64,000 bases of DNA from Amycolatopsis japonica (GCF_000732925.1 NZ_CP008953.1:4960001-5024000), one strand, 5' to 3'. Shown: positions 26,020 through 34,255, numbered from the stretch's first letter. Made by a program: numbers and translations. Notes: a model not told the origin generated them from the sequence alone.

Positions 26020-29000
26020 TCACTCGGCTTCGCCGCGGGCGCGGGCCAGCACCTCCTCGACGCTGAGCGGGCTGGCCGGATGGTGGGTGAGGCACAGCGG
26101 AGTGGTCACCCGCTGGAAGCCGAACGCCTCCCCCGACACGTAGAACTGGGCGCGTTCCAGCCGCGAGATGTCGTCGACGGGGCTGCCCTTGGCCCTGGCC
26201 AGCTCGTTCGCTGCGGCGATCTGCGCCGGGCTGTTGAGCCTGCCGAAGAACTGCGTCATCGCGTTGCCGACGACCTGGTTGTGCAAACCCTTCGGCGCCT
26301 GTGTCGCGAACAGCAGTCCCAGGCCGTATTTCCGCGCTTGTGAAGCGAGCACGATGGTGCTGCGGGTGCTCGCCGTGAGCGTCCCCGACGCGGCGAGCAT
26401 CTGCGCCTCGTCCATCACGAAGAGGGCGCCGAGCGGCCGGTCACCGGCCGGATTCCGCTTGGCCCAGGCGAAAAGTTCCATCTGGAGCTGATTGACGAAG
26501 TTCTGCCGCTGCTTCTCCGAAGGCAGCCCGATGAAGCTGATCACCGAAACCCGTGCCCGCTTGCCTTCCCCGGGAGCGAGCAGGAGCGCCGGGTCGACGG
26601 GCTCGCCGCCACCCGCCAGGAGGGGGTCGTTGACCATGGAGGCCTTCAGCAGCTCGGCCAGCTCGGCCGCCAGCTTTCGCCCGTCGTTCAACGTGCTCAC
26701 CCCGTCGGGCAGGTCTTCGAGCACCTCGATGAGCGCGGGCAGGCTCCGTGATCCGGTCCGGGCGTGGTGCACGACGGCCTGCCGCAGCACCGCGAGCCCG
26801 ACGCTGGCCTTCCCCGTGCTGCCGGTCAGTTTCACCTGCGGTGCGAGTGCCGCCACGGCGACCTCGACGGCCGCGTTGAACTCGTCCTCGTCGTCGAGGA
26901 CTCCGGCGAAATCGGGCAACGGCTGGAACGCGAGCGGCCTGCCACCGGCGCGCCCCGGCGTCCACACGACGACGTCGGTCTCGGCCAGATAGCGCTCGGC
27001 GAGCCCGGCGTCGTCCGCCCCCCAGGCCTCGGGCGGCTCCGGCCAGGCGTCGCCGAGGCGGGCGAGGTCATTGTTCGGATCCAGCACGATCGCGGAAACG
27101 CCCTGCAGCGCGCATTCCTCCACGATCCGTCGCAGCAGCACCGTTTTCCCGGACCCCGAACCCGCGAACACCGCGGCGTGCTTGCGCAGGGCCGCCAGTT
27201 CGATCCGGACCGGTTTCCCGCTGCCCGACACGGTGCCGAGAGTGACCTCGCCCTCGGCCGCCGGAGGCGTCTCGGTGGACACCGCCCGGGGCAACGGTTC
27301 CGGCAGGACCTCCGACAGGAGTTCCGACCGGCCGGCGGGCCGCCGGTCGACGAGCCACTCGTGCAGCTCCCGGCTTCCCTCGGCGAACATCTTGTCCAGC
27401 GCCCAGAACGTGCGGATGTCCGCATCGGACATTCCCCGGGATTTACCGCCCTGCTTGAAGAATTCCTTGAGTTCCGCCTGGGTCTTCACCCCTGGCGACC
27501 ACGCCGGGTTGCGCAGCAGCACCAGATGCCGGTTCTCCGCGCCCTTCCGGACCCCGGCCGCCGATCGCGCCTTGCGGAACCGGTGCAGCGCGGCGATGTG
27601 ATGCGACGCCGCGATGGCCCGGAACGCCCAGTGCTCTTCGAGGTCGGACGCTTCGTCCACCGTTCGGGTGAGCCAGGCGTGCAGCTCGTTCCGGTCGCTC
27701 TTCGCGCCATGGACCCATTCCATGTTGTCGTTGCCGACCTCGGTGATCCATCCCCGGATCGCGGCCGACAGCAGCCGGGGCATCACCTTGTCCTCGGCCT
27801 TCGGATCCAGCAAGGCCGAGGGGTCGGCCTCCGAGCGAAGTTCCTCGAACCGCTTGTCCAGTTCCGCGAACCGATCGGCGGCCATCGCCGGACGCGGCGG
27901 TCCGGCCGAGCGCACACCGCCTTCGTCGAACGTGGTCAGCTCGATGACCCGGCCCGCCCGGACGCAGGCGTCGATATGCGCGCCGATCCGTTTCAGGACG
28001 TCTCGCGGCGACATCTCCTCCCATTCCCCGTCGAAGGCCGACGGGGCCACCGGCCACGTGGGACAGGGAGGAACGAACTTCATCGTCTCGTACGCGACTC
28101 CGAGGCGTTTCTCGACCAAGGCCCTGCCGACTTCGGCATCGGTGACCCGGCCGAGGATCAAGGCTTCCCGGAAGCGATCCGGGACGGTGTCGGTGGCCTT
28201 CTCCTTGAGCAGCTCCCAGGTGCCGGGGAGGCACGCGAGGACCGTCATGGTCCTTCTGGTCACCTCCCGCAGGCCCATCAGCCCGTCCGCGATCTGGGCG
28301 ACGAGCAGGTCCTGTTCGTCGCTGTCCCGCACTTGCCGCTGGCCGACGGCGGACCGGGCCACCAGGGTGTCGAGCTGATCGACGGCGATCACGATCGGCC
28401 CGGTGAGCGCGAGCAGCCGCGTGATGTTCCTGACCTGCGTCTTCGCGGATTTCGGATCCGACCGGATCCCCCATTTGCGACGGTCACCGGATTTCGACTC
28501 CGGGAACACGCCGAGGTAGTCGTCCCCGACGTAGTTCTTGTTCGGGTCTTCGCTCGCGTAGAGCACCAGCGCCCGTGCCGTGTCGGCGCATTCTCTGGCG
28601 ACGTCCCGATCGAGGCCGCGCAGACCGTCGACGAACGTGTCGACGTCGGCCCTCGACAGGCCACGCCCGTCCAGGATCTTCTTGGTGACGTTCGCGTCGA
28701 TGCTCGCGCGAAGACAGACGCGGCGGAGGAAACTGGTGAGCTGAGGGACGCCGGAGCCGTCGAGCCGCGAAAGCCCCCGGCGCATCGCCTCGGCGGTGTT
28801 CTCCCAGAACGCGTCGCCCGCCGTGAGGTCGTTGAGGAAGAAGTAGCCGCGGGCGTCGTGGGCCTGTTTCCGGACGAGGCCGAGCAGGTGGGTCTTGCCC
28901 ACGCCCTTCTTCCCTTGGAGGACCAGCCCGATCGGGCTCGGGCCGTCGCTGGCGACGGCCTCCTTGATCCCCGAGCTGACCTGCTTCAGCACGCCGGTGT

Positions 29001-29097
29001 GCAGGCCGTCGACGTGATACGGCGAATCACGCCACACGTGATCGGGGGTGTCGGCCCAGTCGAACCGCAGGGCCGCGAGCGCGCTCAGCTCGTCCAT
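26020..29097 (-). CDS. bipartite ATPase: N-terminal AAA/ORC-like + C-terminal HerA-like
   Basis: A 1,025-residue protein with two NTPase modules. The first has Walker A GKKGVGKT at 62-69 and Walker B IVIAVDQLD around 234-243, resembling ORC/STAND-type AAA domains. After a helical middle (about 360-600), the second has Walker A AGSGSGKT at 645-652, the DPNNDL motif near 673 and Walker B ALFVMDEAQM near 891-900, then FATQAPKGL: the HerA/FtsK-like DNA-translocase pattern. It probably moves or clamps DNA. Start ATG 29097 overlaps the stop of the winged-helix gene (TGATG); GTG 29100 is also possible. Core gene of the operon. Confidence 0.85.
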   Translation of the reverse strand: MDELSALAALRFDWADTPDHVWRDSPYHVDGLHTGVLKQVSSGIKEAVASDGPSPIGLVLQGKKGVGKTHLLGLVRKQAHDARGYFFLNDLTAGDAFWENTAEAMRRGLSRLDGSGVPQLTSFLRRVCLRASIDANVTKKILDGRGLSRADVDTFVDGLRGLDRDVARECADTARALVLYASEDPNKNYVGDDYLGVFPESKSGDRRKWGIRSDPKSAKTQVRNITRLLALTGPIVIAVDQLDTLVARSAVGQRQVRDSDEQDLLVAQIADGLMGLREVTRRTMTVLACLPGTWELLKEKATDTVPDRFREALILGRVTDAEVGRALVEKRLGVAYETMKFVPPCPTWPVAPSAFDGEWEEMSPRDVLKRIGAHIDACVRAGRVIELTTFDEGGVRSAGPPRPAMAADRFAELDKRFEELRSEADPSALLDPKAEDKVMPRLLSAAIRGWITEVGNDNMEWVHGAKSDRNELHAWLTRTVDEASDLEEHWAFRAIAASHHIAALHRFRKARSAAGVRKGAENRHLVLLRNPAWSPGVKTQAELKEFFKQGGKSRGMSDADIRTFWALDKMFAEGSRELHEWLVDRRPAGRSELLSEVLPEPLPRAVSTETPPAAEGEVTLGTVSGSGKPVRIELAALRKHAAVFAGSGSGKTVLLRRIVEECALQGVSAIVLDPNNDLARLGDAWPEPPEAWGADDAGLAERYLAETDVVVWTPGRAGGRPLAFQPLPDFAGVLDDEDEFNAAVEVAVAALAPQVKLTGSTGKASVGLAVLRQAVVHHARTGSRSLPALIEVLEDLPDGVSTLNDGRKLAAELAELLKASMVNDPLLAGGGEPVDPALLLAPGEGKRARVSVISFIGLPSEKQRQNFVNQLQMELFAWAKRNPAGDRPLGALFVMDEAQMLAASGTLTASTRSTIVLASQARKYGLGLLFATQAPKGLHNQVVGNAMTQFFGRLNSPAQIAAANELARAKGSPVDDISRLERAQFYVSGEAFGFQRVTTPLCLTHHPASPLSVEEVLARARGEAE

Positions 29098-29723
29098 CAC
29101 GGCGCCTCGATCGAGATCAGATGGTTGTCCTCACCGCCGATGCGGATCGCCGCCTCGTGATCGGCGGCGGTGAGCGCCTTGCGGTTCGATTCCGGCACCA
29201 GATGCGCCTGTCCCGACCGGCTGAGCTCCTTCAAGACCGCGTCGACGTCCACAGTGGACGCTTCGCCGAGCATCGGCCGCAGCTCCACCAACGAGACCCA
29301 GTCGCGCGGCGAACGGGACAGTTTGCGGTAGGCGATCCGGATCCGGGACTCGATCTCCTCCACCGTCAGGTCGACCTCGGGCATGAAGAGGTCGGCGAGC
29401 CGGAGCTTCTCGCGCCGGAGGTGTCTGCCGAGCCCGCCGAGCACGACGTACAGGGCGCTGCCCAGGCTGCCCCGGGGCGGCGGCGCCTCTTCCTGGCTCA
29501 GTTCCTCCTCGCACCAAGCCCAGCCGCGCTCGGTCAACTCGTGGTAGAAGGGACGGCCGCGTTGTTCGCTGGCGACCAGATCGAGGCCGTTGAGCTGACG
29601 GCGTTCCTTGCCGTCGAGGGCGAAGCCGACGATCTCGCGCAGCTCCGGGTTCGACACCTCGCGGGCGACCACCATCAGCGCCAGCATCGCCGCGGTCTGC
29701 TTCTGTCCCAATCGATCCGTCAT
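29097..29723 (-). CDS. winged-helix-like protein partner of the HerA-type ATPase
   Basis: A 208-residue protein I do not recognise as a named family. Residues 1-75 look like a winged helix (MLALMVVAREVSNPELREI, then YHELTERGWAWCEEEL), followed by an acidic/proline linker and a C-terminal module (DWVSLVELRPMLG, VDVDAVLKELSRSGQAHLVP) that again resembles a winged helix, ending in a conserved-looking IRIGGEDNHLISIE. It probably binds DNA or docks the ATPase. ATG 29723 follows GGAAGGAT; its stop overlaps the start of the HerA-type gene, so the two are made together. Confidence 0.7.
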   Translation of the reverse strand: MTDRLGQKQTAAMLALMVVAREVSNPELREIVGFALDGKERRQLNGLDLVASEQRGRPFYHELTERGWAWCEEELSQEEAPPPRGSLGSALYVVLGGLGRHLRREKLRLADLFMPEVDLTVEEIESRIRIAYRKLSRSPRDWVSLVELRPMLGEASTVDVDAVLKELSRSGQAHLVPESNRKALTAADHEAAIRIGGEDNHLISIEAP

Positions 29724-29744
29724 CCGTGATCCTTCCGTACGTGA

Positions 29745-31379
29745 TTAGCGCTGATCGAGAAATCCGCTGAATCCGTGGCGTGTCACCCTGGCCTCCGAGG
29801 TGCGCACGGCCCATTCGATCGCCTCCCGCGTCTCCGGCGGGGCGAGCACGCGATGTCCCGGTACCGCGTCGGTCGCGCGGACCCGTGTCGCCGACATGAG
29901 CTCCTCGGCGAGGTCCTGGACCCGTTCCCGGTCCCCCGCGCCGATCGCGATCTGCAGCTCGGCGACGATCTCGTCCACGAAGCCCCACATGAGCGGCCGG
30001 AGCCGGGCGTGCGCGGTTTGCCGGAGCACGCCGGCGACGTCGAGGTCGCCCGGTTCGACGAGTGCCGTCGTCCCTCTGAGCTGGTCGACGAGGTTCTGGG
30101 CGATCTCCATCGGCCCGCGCGACGGGCCGAACTGGAGATGCCGCAGATTGCCGACGTACCCCGGCAGGCTGTTCGGCTCGGTTCCCTTGGTGAGCACCGG
30201 GACGACGCGGCGGTCCTGCCCGAGGGTCCGGTGCAGGAACAGTTCGACCTCGGCCGACTGCCAGCGGCTCACCTCGCGGTCGACGATCAGGCACAGATGT
30301 TTCGCGTCGTCCGCGGTCTTTTCGAGCAGCGACCGTTCCCCGGACAACGACAGCACCGGCCGGACACCGAGTTCCACCAGGTACTTCATGAGTTCTTCGG
30401 CGAGGTACATCGTCGGCCTGGTCGTGCTGACCCGGACGTCGTGGGAGAAGGTGCGTTTCTCCGCCCGGACCGCGGCGACGTAGGCGTCGCGGTTCTCCGC
30501 GAGCAGGTCCGTCCGGTCGAAGTCGTGCGCGACGACCGCCGCGACCGTTTCCAGCGCGAAGCTGATCTGGTCGGCGGTCGGGCTGATCTCCGTCATCACC
30601 GGAAGCTGTTCGCCGAAGGTCCAGAAGGAGACGTACGGCAGCGTCAGATGACGCGACATCACGTCCGGCGAGACGTCGCGGTCGAGCCAGCTGCGGAACA
30701 GGTCCTTGGTCTCTTCGAGACAGATGCGCCGCCACTCCTCCGAGCGCGCGTACTCTTCGCGGGCGTCGAACCTCGACAGCACCGGCAGGACGGTCAGCTG
30801 CGGCCGGTCGTAGGGCATGCGGTCGCGCGCGGCGTTGGCGCGTTCGGCGATGTCGACCGCGCCCCGCATGCTCTGCACGTTCGCCGTGAAGAGGACGACG
30901 AGCCGGTCCGGAAGATGCGCGGTGCAGATACCCCCGATGTCGGAGATGCCCGTGCGGCTGTCGATGAGGACGTAGTCGTAGGCGGCCGTCCACTGTTCAC
31001 GGCATTGTTCGAGGTAGTCGCCGAAACCCTGTTCGTACAAGCCTTCCCAGTCGAGATCCTGCACTCGCCGGACGTAGGCGTCGTCCCCGCGGCCGGCGGT
31101 GATGACGTCGAGTTTCACCTTCCCGGTCAGCCGGGTCGTATGCGCGCCCGGAGCCAGCCTGCCTTCACGGAAGTCGTCGATCAGGTCCACGACGCCGCCC
31201 GACGGGGGCGCGCTCATCATCGGCCGGAAGTAGGTGTCCAGGCCTGGCGCTTCGAGGTCCCAGTCCAAACACAACACCCGATATCCCCAACGTGCCAAGA
31301 GAACAGCGATATTGGCCATGGTGAAGCTCCGGCCGACACCACCCTTGAAGGAGTAGAAGGTGACCACAGTTCCTGGCAT
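29745..31379 (-). CDS. KGGVGR-type MinD/ParA ATPase with C-terminal TIR-like domain
   Basis: A 544-residue protein. Residues 1-300 are a MinD/ParA-type ATPase with a variant Walker A (FKGGVGRSFT, Lys12; Arg17 replaces the usual K/T), WDLEAPGL at 40-47 and DSRTG near 140-144. Residues ~312-440 fit a TIR-like fold: DVRVSTTRPT, HLCLIVDREVSRW, SAEVELFLHRTL with Glu377 in the place of the TIR catalytic Glu, then VVPVLTKG and NLRHLQF. The last ~100 residues are helical. ATPase and effector are thus joined. The gene starts 3 bp after the TIR gene stop and lies 21 bp before the winged-helix gene. Confidence 0.85.
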   Translation of the reverse strand: MPGTVVTFYSFKGGVGRSFTMANIAVLLARWGYRVLCLDWDLEAPGLDTYFRPMMSAPPSGGVVDLIDDFREGRLAPGAHTTRLTGKVKLDVITAGRGDDAYVRRVQDLDWEGLYEQGFGDYLEQCREQWTAAYDYVLIDSRTGISDIGGICTAHLPDRLVVLFTANVQSMRGAVDIAERANAARDRMPYDRPQLTVLPVLSRFDAREEYARSEEWRRICLEETKDLFRSWLDRDVSPDVMSRHLTLPYVSFWTFGEQLPVMTEISPTADQISFALETVAAVVAHDFDRTDLLAENRDAYVAAVRAEKRTFSHDVRVSTTRPTMYLAEELMKYLVELGVRPVLSLSGERSLLEKTADDAKHLCLIVDREVSRWQSAEVELFLHRTLGQDRRVVPVLTKGTEPNSLPGYVGNLRHLQFGPSRGPMEIAQNLVDQLRGTTALVEPGDLDVAGVLRQTAHARLRPLMWGFVDEIVAELQIAIGAGDRERVQDLAEELMSATRVRATDAVPGHRVLAPPETREAIEWAVRTSEARVTRHGFSGFLDQR

Positions 31380-31382
31380 GGA

Positions 31383-31976
31383 TCAGAACCTCGGCAGCTT
31401 CGACGGTCGCGGCGGTTCGGGCGGTGGTGTTTCGATCGGCCACTCCGGAGACCACGGCGGTGCCTGCTCGATGATCTCCACCAGTTCCTTCACCATCCGC
31501 CCCAGTTCGTCCTCGAACTCGATGTACTCGGGGGTCTTCTGGTACTGCGGATGCGGTTTGTTCCAGTCCCGGAAACTGCGCATCCGGCGTTCGTGCGCCC
31601 AGGCTGGGTAGTAATCCGAGTCGCTGAAGATCACCGGATAGATCAACCGGCCCGCCTTCGTCACGCCGTCCCGCGCGACGATTTCCTCCCGCTTCGCCAT
31701 CGTGTGCCATTCGGCGAGGCACCGCTCGTCGCGAAAGTACTTCGGGGAGCAGACCGGAATCAGGATCCGGGCACGCTGCAACGCCTCACGGACTTCCCGG
31801 GGCCAGTTCCCGCCGACGGCGACACTGTCTTCGAGAAATATCTTGACGTCATAGTCGACATTGTCGTCCAGAAGTCTCTGCAGCCGAGGATGGAAGTGAT
31901 TCCGCACCCAGTCCGGGGCGTCGCCTCCGCCTCGGCGATAGCTGATGAACACGTCGTACTCGTACACGAGCGCCAT
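31383..31976 (-). CDS. TIR-domain protein, first gene of the conflict operon
   Basis: A 197-residue protein made almost wholly of a TIR domain: YDVFISYRRGG at 7-17, IFLEDSVAVGGNW at 46-58, ARILIPVCSPKYF at 69-81 and the putative catalytic Glu89 in RCLAEWHTM. The tail is proline-rich (PIETPPPEPPRPSKLP). Bacterial TIR domains cleave or cyclise NAD+, or build signalling assemblies; the conserved Glu argues for activity. ATG 31976 was preferred over one 11 codons earlier because AAGGGG is placed correctly and the domain begins at once. The AT-rich divergent region upstream holds its promoter. Confidence 0.9.
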   Translation of the reverse strand: MALVYEYDVFISYRRGGGDAPDWVRNHFHPRLQRLLDDNVDYDVKIFLEDSVAVGGNWPREVREALQRARILIPVCSPKYFRDERCLAEWHTMAKREEIVARDGVTKAGRLIYPVIFSDSDYYPAWAHERRMRSFRDWNKPHPQYQKTPEYIEFEDELGRMVKELVEIIEQAPPWSPEWPIETPPPEPPRPSKLPRF

Positions 31977-32198
31977 CGCCCCTTCGCACCCGGATCCGTT
32001 TGACAGCACCGATCGTAGGGGCCGAAGACACTCTCAAAAAGGTACAAAAACACGACAAAAACTGGACACGGCGCCGCCTACGAGTCCGCGAAAGACAGAA
32101 AGATGACAAGCGGGAGACAATGGGTGCCCCGCGCGCGTCCGATCGCCGAGAATGCGACCACCCGGCCCGCCGGGCACCCTTCACTGACAGGAGTTTCG
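31977..32198. promoter_or_regulatory. AT-rich divergent control region of the TIR operon and SEFIR gene
   Basis: A 222-bp non-coding gap between two divergent signalling genes. About 32025-32110 is conspicuously A-rich for this genome (CAAAAAGGTACAAAAACACG, then GACAAAAACTGGACACG) and contains repeated ACAAAAAC units. No clear -35/-10 pair of known type could be fixed. Both units are probably driven from here and may be silenced by an AT-binding protein such as Lsr2. Confidence 0.6.
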
Positions 32199-33134
32199 AT
32201 GGCCGACAACGAGCCACCGCATGTGTTCGTCACTTACGCACATGATTCACCGGAGCACAAGGAACGGGTCCGCCACTTCGCGGATTTCCTGCACGGCCGG
32301 ATCGGTCTCGAAGTGCACCTTGATCAATGGGACGACGGCGAACGTCGCGACTGGTCTTTGTGGGCGTTGAAGCACCTCGACACGGCGAATTTCGTGGTCG
32401 TCATCGCCTCACCCGACTACAAACGCCGTGCCGAGGGAAACGCGGCGTTCGACGAAGGACGCGGCTCCCAGTTCGAGGCGGCGCGGATCCGCGATCGCCT
32501 GACCAGGGATCTCGGCGGCGAGATCAAACGGATCCTGCCGGTCGTGTTCCCCCAGCAGTCCGTCGACGACATCCCGAACTTCCTCAACCCGCACTCCACC
32601 ACGAGATATCCGGTCGACGTGTTCACCGAGGAGGGTGTGGAGGATCTTCTGGCCGCGATCACCGGCAGGGCCCGGCACCAGCGCCCCGAACGCGGCCAGT
32701 GGCGTGGCGGCGCGGCGAACGCGGCCGGCCCGGGCAAGACCTCGGTCGCGACCGGCCTGGAATGGCGGGCGTGCAGCGACGGCATCCGCACCGAAGGCGC
32801 GCGGATCAACGACGTGCACTACAAGGACAGCATCGTCTTGCGGGCGGCCGAGCGGCTCGCTTATGTCGAAGTGGACCTCGGGATGGCCTACCGGAAGTTC
32901 ACCGCGACGGCCGGCGTCCTCGACGACGCGGCCGAGCCCTTCCAGGTCGGCCACTTCCGCGTCCTCCTCGACGGACGGCCGTCACCGGAGGTCAAGGTGG
33001 CGCTGGGAAAACCGGCGAAGATCGACGTCGGCGTCACCGGTGTGCTGAGGCTCCGGCTGGAGTTCCACCGTCCGGGTACGACGGAGAGCAGGTGGCTGCC
33101 GGAACTGGCGTGGGGCGATCCCGTGCTGGAGTAG
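32199..33134 (+). CDS. SEFIR-domain protein with C-terminal NPCBM-like domain
   Basis: A 311-residue protein. Residues ~7-155 are a SEFIR domain, the TIR relative: HVFVTYAHDSPEHKERVRHF, LEVHLDQWD, FVVVIASPDYK, RILPVVFPQQ. A Gly/Ala linker (about 160-185) leads to a beta domain (about 187-311) with the NPCBM pattern: INDVHYKDSIVLRA, FTATAGVLDD, FRVLLDGR, IDVGVTGVLRLRLEF, LAWGDP. NPCBM domains bind carbohydrate in extracellular enzymes, yet this protein has no signal peptide, so a cytoplasmic ligand is implied. ATG 32199 follows GGAG. Divergent from the TIR operon and probably part of the same system. Confidence 0.85.
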   Translation: MADNEPPHVFVTYAHDSPEHKERVRHFADFLHGRIGLEVHLDQWDDGERRDWSLWALKHLDTANFVVVIASPDYKRRAEGNAAFDEGRGSQFEAARIRDRLTRDLGGEIKRILPVVFPQQSVDDIPNFLNPHSTTRYPVDVFTEEGVEDLLAAITGRARHQRPERGQWRGGAANAAGPGKTSVATGLEWRACSDGIRTEGARINDVHYKDSIVLRAAERLAYVEVDLGMAYRKFTATAGVLDDAAEPFQVGHFRVLLDGRPSPEVKVALGKPAKIDVGVTGVLRLRLEFHRPGTTESRWLPELAWGDPVLE

Positions 33135-33195
33135 CGCCGGTGTCGCTCCCGATCGCCACGTTCGCCCAACCTCCAGCCACAGTGGGTTGCGCATC

Positions 33196-33252
33196 AGTAC
33201 ATGATGGCCCCCTTCCTTGCGTCTAGCGCCAGGAAGGGGGCCATCATGTACT
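33196..33252. repeat. 57-bp perfect hairpin, family D
   Basis: Arms of 22 nt (AGTACATGATGGCCCCCTTC then CT) pair exactly around a 13-nt loop TGCGTCTAGCGCC. The GGCCCCCTTC core matches family B at 55901, but the outer arm is unrelated. It lies 61 bp after the SEFIR stop. Confidence 0.93.
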
Positions 33253-33347
33253 TGAGGAAGTGCGTCAGACTTGCTCAGGGGGAGCCGGCGAAGAGTCAAT
33301 TGTCCATAAGGGACAGCAGTTCTCGTTGTGGCGTGGTCGGTGCAGGT

Positions 33348-33395
33348 GGTCGTGAGTGGCGTTTCGGGTTCTAACCCGAAACGCCACTCACGACC
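33348..33395. repeat. 48-bp hairpin, family C, copy 2
   Basis: Arms GGTCGTGAGTGGCGTTTCGG plus GTT, 23 bp, with only CT in the centre (GGGTTCTAACCC). Identical to the copy at 55807-55854 and one base different from 15556-15603. Confidence 0.95.
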
Positions 33396-33411
33396 CGCGC
33401 TTGACCAGGGC

Positions 33412-33457
33412 CGAAGGCTCCCTTCGCCGCATTAGACGCAGTGAAGGGGGCCTTCAC
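33412..33457. repeat. imperfect hairpin, family B
   Basis: CGAAGGCTCCCTTCGCCGC and GCAGTGAAGGGGGCCTTCAC pair with several mismatches around ATTAGAC. The right arm equals that of the 55901 copy while the left arm resembles the 9890/10117 copies, so it looks like a hybrid or half-converted element. Confidence 0.8.
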
Positions 33458-33518
33458 GCGCATCCGCTGTGACTGCTGCGGCTGGTGGTGTTGCAGAGCC
33501 GCGGGTGACGATCGCGTA

Positions 33519-33573
33519 GTCCGTGAAGGCCTCCTTCCCTACCTTCAGAGTAGGGAAGGAGGCCTTCACGGAC
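33519..33573. repeat. 55-bp perfect hairpin, family A variant
   Basis: The outer 18 nt of each arm match the family A copies at 1208 and 55991, but the inner 6 nt are CCCTAC/GTAGGG instead of GAGGGA/TCCCTC and the loop is CTTCAGA. Both arms changed together so pairing stays perfect. Located at the 3' end of the sigma-factor gene. Confidence 0.93.
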
Positions 33574-33598
33574 TTGCGGGCCACGTCCCCCTTGCCCC

Positions 33599-34255
33599 TC
33601 AAGAGAAGTCGGCATCCTCCTCCTGCACCAGCTCCCGCAGCTTCACCAGCCCCCGGTGCTGTTTCACCCGGACGTTCCCCGGCGACAGCCCGAGCGCGGC
33701 CGCGGTCTCGGTGGCGCTCAGCCCGACGACGATCCGCAAGGTGAGCACCTCCCGCTGCAGCTTCGGCAGCTGGGCGACGAGCCTGCCCAGCCGCGCGCCG
33801 AGGTCGACGTCGAGCATGTAACTTTCCGGCTCGTTGCGGACCGGTCCGGCCTCCGGCAGTTCGGGTACGGGATCGGACCGGTCGCGGGACACCGCACGGA
33901 AGGCGTCGGCGACCTTGTTGGCCGCGATCGCCCGTACGAGATAGAGGAACGAGCCGCCGCGATCCTCGTACACCGGCAGCATTTTGAAGACCGCGAGACA
34001 CACCTCTTGCGCGACGTCGTCGGCCGACAGGTAGGAGAGGTCGCGCCCGCCCATCCGCGCGCGGCAATAGCGCACCAGCATCGGCTTGACGACGGCGAGC
34101 AGCCTGTCGACGGCATCCTCGTCACCGGCCTTCGCCGCCATGACGAGCGGATCGAGCATCTCTTTGGTCAGCCGGCCCGACGGGCGCGGGAGGGTGTCCA
34201 AGGTGCGGTAACCCCGGACTTCGCCGTCGATCGGGTGGGTGTCGATGGTCGGCAT
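33599..34255 (-). CDS. SigD-like RNA polymerase sigma factor
   Basis: A 218-residue sigma-70 family protein: region 2 (LVRYCRARMGGRDLSYLSAD, DDVAQEVCLAVFKMLP, FLYLVRAIAANKVADAFR) and region 4 (QREVLTLRIVVGLSATETAA, then SPGNVRVKQHRGLVKLREL). Regions 1 and 3 are absent, as in ECF-type factors; the sequence best recalls the mycobacterial SigD group. The start is ATG 34255, 4 bp after the stop of the upstream membrane protein, with which it forms an operon. That partner could hold or regulate it. Targets are unknown; the GTTT/GGGTA promoters downstream are of another sigma class. Confidence 0.87.
   Translation of the reverse strand: MPTIDTHPIDGEVRGYRTLDTLPRPSGRLTKEMLDPLVMAAKAGDEDAVDRLLAVVKPMLVRYCRARMGGRDLSYLSADDVAQEVCLAVFKMLPVYEDRGGSFLYLVRAIAANKVADAFRAVSRDRSDPVPELPEAGPVRNEPESYMLDVDLGARLGRLVAQLPKLQREVLTLRIVVGLSATETAAALGLSPGNVRVKQHRGLVKLRELVQEEDADFS

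Larger units (their letters stand above)
33135..33598. other. 464-bp intergenic region with four hairpins
   Basis: No gene seen between the SEFIR gene and the convergent sigma-factor gene. It holds a perfect family D hairpin (33196-33252), family C (33348-33395), an imperfect family B (33412-33457) and a family A variant (33519-33573), spaced by 16-95 bp of ordinary sequence. This is one of three such clusters in the window. Confidence 0.8.

Noticed and set aside
22271..26143. A 1,290-residue open frame on the plus strand
   Set aside because: It is the antisense shadow of the large TIR-like gene and the HerA gene end; Arg/Pro-rich, no domain, no ribosome site. High GC leaves antisense frames open.
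31383..33134. Calling the locus Thoeris or TIR-CBASS
   Set aside because: No ThsA (SIR2/SLOG) and no cGAS-like cyclase is present; the core here is HerA plus ParA.
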